Of a DNA stretch of 64,000 bases, positions 33,701 through 42,700 are shown in pieces. Source of the stretch: Diogma glabrata (lineage: Eukaryota > Arthropoda > Insecta > Diptera > Cylindrotomidae). The stretch spans positions 98,116,556 to 98,180,555 of the forward strand of contig OY856186.1 of the NCBI GenBank assembly GCA_963693315.1. The letters are read 5' to 3'. Under the pieces are notes generated by a model that was not told the DNA's origin, did not search any database, and was given only the letters and a program-made list of their open reading frames with translations. The position numbers and the translations under genes were made by a program. Position 1 is the first letter of the stretch. Every line of letters starts with the position of its first letter.

Positions 33701-36700
33701 AAGCGAACAAATTATTTTCTTTTAATGTTTTTTTAGCACAAACAGAATTATTTTATGAAATTGCATTTTTATTATTTTAGCTTTGTTATTATAAAACTTT
33801 ATCATTATTCTGGGGCAAAAGTTTTTGAATTTTAATATATTTTATTATTGTAACATATGTACATTTATCTAAGATTAATGATTTTTATACGCGTATGTTT
33901 TATTATTTTATGCGTTTTGTTGTTCTCACTATGCTTGTTCAAGATTCATTAAATTTTTAGATTGGTGTAAAAAAAAAGAAAAAGGCTCTTAAAAATTTTA
34001 GCAACAAACAAATTTAGATTGTAAAAAATTTTAATTATAAATGAAGGCTTAGGCATATAAAAAATATGAAACTTAAATAAAACGACAATATATTGTTGGT
34101 TTTAGTAATAAAAATAATTGAATACTTAACACATTACAGATGTTTCACGCATCTTTGGTTGAAAGAAAAATTTCACAATCAGATCCTTTACAAGTTTTCA
34201 CATTTTAAAAGTTTAATTAATCTTGATTAATCTAAAAAATTATATGAACAATAAAATAAAGATCTAAATATAAATCAATAAGAAATTAAAAAATAAAACA
34301 AATGTTCTCTCTCACTCACTGTCTCTCTCTATTTATACATCAGCTGGGTGTTGTTGAGACACTATCTTTATTATTGTTTGTGAAAGCACCTTTCTACGTA
34401 ACCAAGCAATGTTATCCGTTGAGTTTTAATAATAAATCGATATCTTAAAGAAACTGAATGGAAGATTAGCATTTGGACTATATATTAAATCTCAGCAAAT
34501 TTACATGGGCCATCAATTGCTCGTCTTCCTCTTGAATGTTGATTCATACTTCCAGACTTGCTGAAGCTGTCAAACATAATGTAACAGACGCTTTTATTAC
34601 TACTTGACCTGACCTTTATTCTCTCCCAAAATTAACAGACTAGAATCTAACAAACTCAAAGCTGCTAAAACAGAATTTAACCTTAAACTACAGCATATTA
34701 TCTTCAAGGACAATATTTCGAAAGAATTAAAGTCACGATAGAATTAGTAGAAGTTATGGCTAATTTTCCACTCTTGAAATGAACTCCGTCGTATCTTTGA
34801 AATGATAAACTTTTTTACCGTCGTTTCATTTGAAAGACTTCTAAAACGAACGACAAACGACCGATTAAGTGGTTGGAATCTTCTCTTGCAGTTTTTAACA
34901 GTGAAAAGCAACTCAACGGTTCTTGCTTACCATTCTTTTGATCGCCATTTTTTGTTTAACTACTTTTCGTTTTTAATTTGGGCCTCTTAGTTTATGTTCG
35001 GTAATTGCTCGATAATAGTGCTTATGGTTGTTACCTAGTGGTACCTTATTTAAACACGTTCGTTGCTTTCTAGCAGAGTAAACATTTACCGTTTTTACTG
35101 TTGATAAGCCGTTGATTCACATATTTTCACAAAATACAGACAAAGCGAGTCTATGAAAATTTTGGAATCTGAATTTTACGCCAGTTTAACACTGCGACGT
35201 TTAACTTATATTTATGGAATTGACAATGTTGTTACTGGCGCCGTAGTTGCCAAGTACTGATCAGATCTAGTGAAGAATCGGGCAATCTTCCTTCACGGAA
35301 TTAGTGTATATATAGATCCATATTACACATACTAATATTTCCTTTTGAAGCAAACGGCATAGGTTTCACACTCAGATTTTTCATCTAACCTCAACGTATA
35401 ATCTAACAATCTTCCACCTGTAACTTCCTTACGTCACTCCAATTCCAACAATAACATTTAAATGATTTTAAATCATCCTAACTCTTCCTACTACGTAAGA
35501 ATCAAAAACGAAAATTTGTTTGTTTTAAATTACTTTTCAAAAACTTCTATTACCTGCAGGTCTGGACGCTTTCATCAAATTGCAAAATAACATTTTGTAC
35601 AAGCTTTTACAAAGCCGATATAACTTTTAACTTAAATATGTAACAACCACACATTGCAAATAAAGGTTTGGCGTGATACATACAATACCACTGATAAAGG
35701 GGTTTATGTGGCATACTAACTAAATAAGCTTTAAATAAAATTAAAATCGTTTTAAATAAAACTAAAAAAATGTAAGTTTTACGCATGAGAGATCAGCTTT
35801 CTTTGATTTTTTTTTTGTACAATTTTTCCACTGACAACCCTGCGTACTCCAGTCCTGCTATTGACACAAGAGTTAGCTTCAGATATCATATACCACTGGC
35901 AATAGCAGTGAGATATCACTATCCAAATGGATGTCTTAGGGGTGCTGACGGATTCATTATATTCAGTCAACGGTAGCACCCTCAGTCTTTGTTATGGAGT
36001 ACGGCTTGATGATAGCACGCTATTGCTTGCTCGAAGAAACGAGCCTTCATGTAACTCTAAGTGTGGGCTTTATTTTTTGATGAAAACAATATGTATCATA
36101 TCAAAGAAATAAACTACTAAATAAATTATTGGCAACCCAATTGTTGCTTCTGAGTTTTTGTAAAACTTGACTCAATTAAAACACTGATTCTACAAACGGC
36201 ATTATAATATAAAACAACAAAATGTGTTGCCAACTCAGACTCAGACTCAGACTTAGACTTGGACTTGGACTTGGACTTGGACTTGGACTTGGTCTTGGAC
36301 TTGGACTTGGACTTGGACTTGGACTTGGACTTGGACTTGGACTTGGACTTGGACTTGGACTTGGACTTGGACTTGGACTTGGACTTGGACTTGGACTTGG
36401 ACTTGGACTTGGACTTGGACTTGGACTTGGACTTGGACTTGGACTTGGACTTGGACTTGGACTTGGACTTGGACTTGGACTTGGACTTGGACTTGGACTT
36501 GGACTTGGACTTGGACTTGGACTTGGACTTGGACTTGGACTTGGACTTGGACTTGGACTTGGACTTGGACTTGGACTTGGACTTGGACTTGGACTTGGAC
36601 TTGAACTTGAACTTGGACTTGAACTTGGAATAGGCTTGGACTTGGACTTGGACTTGGACTTGGACTTGGACTTGGACTTGGACTTAGACTGGGACCTGGA

Positions 36701-39700
36701 CTTGGACTTGAATTTTCTTTTTTTCTTAAAACCATACCAACTTGAACTTGGACTTGGACTTAGTTAGATTCAGACTCAGAAACAGACTCATCCTCAGTTT
36801 CAGACTTAGACTCAGACTCAAACTAAAACTCAAGACTCAGACTTAGTTTCAGATTTGAACTTCGACACAGAGTTAGACTGAGACTCAGAGGGGTGGGTGA
36901 ATTTTTAGTTGGTGGCTGACATTAACGTATAGGATCTTGATGAAACGTTGGATCCAGGTGAACTCGAAAATGAAAGATTTGAAGTCATTTCAAAATGGCG
37001 GGGGTCTACCGAACACACTGTAAGTTTGAATCTAAAATAACTTCTTATCCTGGATTTCAATCTTATTGAGACTTCGTATGTAAGGTTTTAGTACTGTTTC
37101 AATCCAAGGTGGGGTTTTCGCTATGTTTTTAATGTTTGTTGGGAGCATACACCATTCGTTCGAGAAAAAATTTTTATGACACTTTAAAAAAGATGCAAAT
37201 ATTGATGACAAGGAGCGGCGAATTTTTTTCAATGTCTCTTTTGACACTACAGCCTATAATAATGAAGTGATTATGAGGAAACTTATGAAATTACTGTGAT
37301 AAAATGACGATCAACTTTTGGAACACCTTGACCAAAGTGGTGGAGGGTCCATCATACAACTGCTGACTTTTCACATTTTGTTTTTAAAGCTTGTTGGGAG
37401 TATACAGGCTTCGTTCATTTATTAATTTTGATAACACTTTGACAAAAGATGGACATTTGAATGACAAAGAACTGATTAGTTTTTGAACTTATCTTAATAA
37501 GTAGTGGAGGGTCTCCCAAGCACTATTTATTTGAAACTTCAATCTGTTGTTATTCCTGATAATCGATTTTGATTAAACTTAATATATATGTTTCGAGTAT
37601 GATTTGTAACAGTTCTGCTTATCACTTCCGGTAAACCTTTTTTTTACTTTTTTTCGTACAACAATTTCTGTCTGTTGGGATACTACAACTTTCTTACATG
37701 TTTTTATAATTAAAACTACGCAAAATCTATAACATCGGTTAGCCATTAATTGAAGTAGTTGATGGATATTAGCTCACTATATATCCAGAACGTTTTGTTT
37801 GCAGCTGTGGTGAAGTTAGTCTCTACATCAGCGTCGCAATAGTTATGTTTTTATTTGTAATAAATAAGCAAACAAATAAATATTTAGTTAGGTTATCTAA
37901 ATAAACAGCTCATTCGTAAATAAGTTATACATGAACGCGTTTATAATTTCCCCCTTCTGTGGCTTAAGTGAATAATAACTTTTATTTGAATAACTTGTTT
38001 ATGGCTGCAATAAAACTCAAATCAGAAACGATAAAATGATTATGTATTTTTAATTCATAAAATGATCGTTTCAAAAATATTATTTTTGAATGATAATTTT
38101 CTTTTAACGACAATTTTTTTTTTTAATTTTCTTGAAAGCAATAAGTCGTTTAGCTTAAATTGAAACAAAAGTAAATAAAATAAATAAATATATAACATTA
38201 AGTTAAACAGAAATTGTTGAAACTTATTTTATGATTTTTCAGAAATGCCTAAATTTATTAGCTTTTTATAGAATTTGTAATATACTTGAAATATAAGTGA
38301 TTCATACCCACCCTGTATTGGTTCAATCGTAAAGTTTACATTAAAAAATAAATAACAATGATAAATCCTTCAACTACATACAACAACTTGTTTACATTTT
38401 TTTTTATAAGTTTACCTCATTTTTCAGGTATTTGGTGCCTACTTACAATTCTGTGGAATAGGATTGCGGAATGCTCAGTTATATGAGAAATCGCAGTTAG
38501 AAGTAAAAAGAAATCAAGTTTTATTGGATTTAGCTCGAATGATATTTGAAGAACAAAGTACAATTGAACATATGGTGTTTAGAATATTAACACATATGCA
38601 AAGTTTAATACAATGCCAACGGGTGCAGGTATAGCGATTTACAACAAAGTCTTTTATTACAAGAGAATTTATTTAATTATTGATTTCTTAAAGATATTAC
38701 TGGTACACGAGGCATCAAAAGGAAGTTTTTCTAGGGTTTTTGATTTTGAAGCAAACGATTTAAGTGAGGATGATAGTATATCTAGAACTAGGTAAGAAAT
38801 ATTTATTTGTTCGTCAATCATTTCTTTAACTCTAGGAAATTATTTTTGAATTTTTTAGTCCTTTTGAATCGAGGTTTCCTATAAACATAGGTATTACTGG
38901 TCATGTCGCTACAACTGGGGAGGTATGTGCTTTTCAATAGTATAAATAGTTTTTAGATTTGTTATGGTGGAATCTTAAATCAGTGGCTTCATCTTATCCA
39001 ACCCAAATCATAACTGTTACCTTTATTTCAGACCGATCTTTATGAATTTTTCCTAACGTTGTTCGACAAATAGACCATGTTTATACAAACAACACTCATG
39101 ATATATTTGACATTCGAGCTGTTTGTATACTAACCGTAGAACTTCATAGAAATTAGAAGGCTACTTTTATTTTTTAAAGTTTAAAACGCATCGTCACCAC
39201 GTCAAGCAAATCAAATCTCCCATTAAAACCAAACAACAATTTTTTATAATTTATAATTTATATAAATTCCTGACAGTTGTTTTTTTTTAGACTGTGAATA
39301 TAAACAATTCTTACGATGATGATCGTTTTGATCCAAGTGTCGATGATGGACAAGGTTTCAAACACAAATCCATATTGTGTATGGCAATAAAAAATTCATT
39401 AGGTCAAATAATAGGTGTGATACAATTAATTAATAAGTTCGACGATCTGGTAAACAAACTTTTTTAAGTTATTCCGAAAATTATTATTAATTATTTTTAT
39501 TTCAGGTGTTCACAAAAAATGATGAAAACTTTGTCGAAGCTTTTGCAATATTTTGTGGAATGGGAATTCACAACACCCATATGTATGAAAAAGCAATTGT
39601 TGCGATGGCAAAACAAAGTGTGACATTAGAAGTTTTAAGTTACCATGCATCGGCCACAATTGATGATGCTATTCGATTAAGAGTAAGACGTTTTAATTTA

Positions 39701-42700
39701 TTTTTTTATTATTATATAAAGTAAATTATTTATACATTTATTTTTTTGTTTGTACCTTACAGAATTTAAAAGTTCCTTCATCGGCACATTTTTTGTTACA
39801 TGATTTTAAATTTGATGACATATATATGGAAGATGATGATACCCTAAAAGCATGTTTGAGAATGTTCTTAGATTTGGATTTAGTGGAAAGATTTCATATA
39901 GACTATGAAGTGTTATGTCGTTGGTTGTTAAGCGTTAAGAAGAATTACCGTAATGTAACGTATCATAATTGGCGGCATGCTTTTAATGTTGCACAAATGA
40001 TGTTTGCTATTTTAACGGTTAGTGGAAATTTTTTATCAAATTATTTTAAAAATTCTTTGAAGTTAACAAAATTTGTTAACGGTTAGAATGGAATTTTGTT
40101 GAAAAATTGTGATTAATGAATTAATGACTTGTTTTATTTCTTACGTTCAAAAAAGGCTACTATGCGTTTACCAAATTTTTGGTTTTTTCATCGTTTACAA
40201 TGATTAGATGATTTTATTTATTGATCGTTCGATAAGAAATTTGATTTTCCCAAAAAATAACTATTATATATTTAATATCGTGGACAAAATTGCATTTTCT
40301 ATGCGAGTTGAAAACGTAGTGTTTTAATCTCTTGTAGGAAAATGTTCTTTTTTCCTCGTGAAATTTGCATTTTCTATAAAATAATTATAACTATTTCTAT
40401 TTTATTTCAAAACAACAGTCAACCCAATGGTGGAAAATATTCGGTGAAATTGAGTGCCTTGCATTAATAATTGCTTGTTTATGTCACGATCTAGACCATC
40501 GAGGGACAAACAATTCATTTCAAATCAAGTAAAAATAAATAATTAATAAAAACCAAATAATAGTTATGATATATTTTGCTTAAAAATAATAGAGCATCAT
40601 CACCTTTAGCACAATTATATTCAACATCAACGATGGAACATCATCATTTTGATCAATGTTTAATGATATTGAATAGTCCAGGAAATCAAATTTTATCGAA
40701 TTTCTCGTCTGAAGAATATAGTAAAGTAATTCATGTATTGGAGGATGCTATTCTCTCAACAGACCTAGCTGTGTATTTTAGGTAAATATAAATAAAAACT
40801 GATTATTTTTAAATAAATTAAATTAAAATAATATTGTTGGTTTAGAAAACGAGGTTCATTTTTGTCCGCTGTTAAACCAAATCAAACAAATTTTTGGCTT
40901 GGTGATGAATCTCGTTCGTTGTTACGTGCGATGAGTATGACTGTATGTGATTTATCTGCAATAACAAAACCATGGGATATAGAAAAGCGGGTTGCTGATC
41001 TAGTAACATCAGAATTTTTTGAACAAGGTGATATGGAACGACAGGAATTGAATATTACACCAATAGTAAGTTTTGACAACTATTTTTGATTTTGATGTTT
41101 AACCGTGATTTTTTTACTGCAGGACCTAATGAATCGAGAAAAAGAGGACCAGTTACCAATGATGCAAGTAGGATTTATTGATTCTATTTGTTTACCAATT
41201 TATGAGGTAAGATTTATAGTTTGTTGTTTTTTTAGATTTAATTGATTTTTTTTTGATTGGTATGGCCAGTTTTACGTAGTCAGCGTCGTATTTTGACTAA
41301 TTTCGATTACATGGATATTTACAGTTTTCTGCGAGCATATTTTTTCATTATTTTTACAAACATTTCGCAAAATGGGCAAGGAGTTACCCTTCTTTAAATC
41401 CAGAAAAATGTGTCGCAAATCTTGGCGAGTGACATATAAACTGAAAGGTGGGACCAAAACATGCACCGTGCTGAAATTTGAGCTTAATCGAGCAATGGGT
41501 CTAGGAATCACAGCATATTTGCTTTTTTATGTAAAATTTGTGATTGTCGATTTATGATCAGTTTTACATACCAAGGGTCGTATTCGATCCCTCCGATAAA
41601 AAAACACACGCGGATTGGTTTATGTCATATTTTAGGATATAGGATATATTTTTTAGCCATCCATTCTTTTAAAAAAAGTCAGGCAAGTGCGAATATAATT
41701 CGCTCGCTGAGGGCTCCGTGTATATAATATTTGAAAAAACAACAGTTTTTGTTAGCATAGTTTCTTCACGTTGGGTTGCATTTTACCAAAAGCTGTTTAT
41801 GGTGGCTAAAGAAAGCTTTAATAACGCCAGCTCATAAATTATTTATATTGGAAAATATATTATCAATTGTTGTAGCTTCATGAAATGTTGTTGGTTCATG
41901 AATTTTTCTTTATAAATTTTTTTGTAGAAAATAGTTTGAGAGCCAGTTTTGAGGATTTTTATTGAAACCAACATTAAAGTCACCTATCACAATAGTTGGA
42001 CGAAAAAGTGTCGTCAAATTATTGCCAACGAGTGCATTGTTAACACAGTCGAGTGATTTGTCTACTGAACATTGGGGAGATCGGTATACCAACAGGATTT
42101 GAACTTCAGCTAGTTGAACGTTCACAATGGCTACCAGCAGAGCTAAAATCGAAGTCATGCTGGCTATTATTTTTCTACTCTAGTGGTACTGTATCAGACC
42201 TAACGAAAAGAACATATCCCCAACCTCGATTTACTTGAAAGTAACAATTTTCTAGTTGAACAGTAGTTCAATAGTTCCTACATCTTAAAAATGTTTGTAA
42301 TTAGTGATCAACTTCACGCAGAGAACATTTGCAACGCAACCATATTAAATGACAATCTGTCGAATAGCAAATGTTATCGCATAATTTTTCAACCTAACGC
42401 CTTTCGCCTGAAGTTGAGTTCATCTGACTTGTTAAACTTTTTCTATCTTATCTGATATTGTTTGTTCATTTCAATAATTCGTTTCACTCAATATTTTACT
42501 ATAATACACATTTCCTACAAAATTTATCCTCTTCTACGATTATTTTACGTGATTATTTTCTTCATAAAAACACAATTTTAGAAATTTAATCAAATGAATC
42601 AAAAACGGTGTTTTCGAAAACTACAAAAAAATTGGTTTGGACTAGAAAAAAATTCACCTTTCATACCCCTCGACATAGTCAAAAATAATTTTTTTTTCTT

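Larger units (their letters stand above)
31521..35779. other. Pde11 intron DNA, mostly unassigned
   Basis: Apart from a LINE scrap (32,600-32,690) and a 99-bp MITE (33,291-33,389), I see no gene or complete element. There is a short CT-rich tract at 34,310-34,335. Confidence 0.5.

Noticed and set aside
36222..36767. Open frames of 124-181 codons made of LG, DL or QV dipeptides
   Set aside because: They are translations of the (TTGGAC)n repeat; a 6-nt unit leaves several frames open by arithmetic.
38613..38795. 60-codon frame starting [12 protein letters not shown]
   Set aside because: It reads through a 65-nt intron in another frame; only its second half coincides with the true Pde11 exon.
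27572..39449. The GAF-A exon (27,572-27,730) and GAF-B exon (39,291-39,449) are both exactly 159 nt and phase 0, suggesting exon-level domain duplication
   Set aside because: When the GAF motifs are aligned the exon borders fall at different places (DERF..NDEK versus TVNI..FDDL), so the equal length is coincidence.
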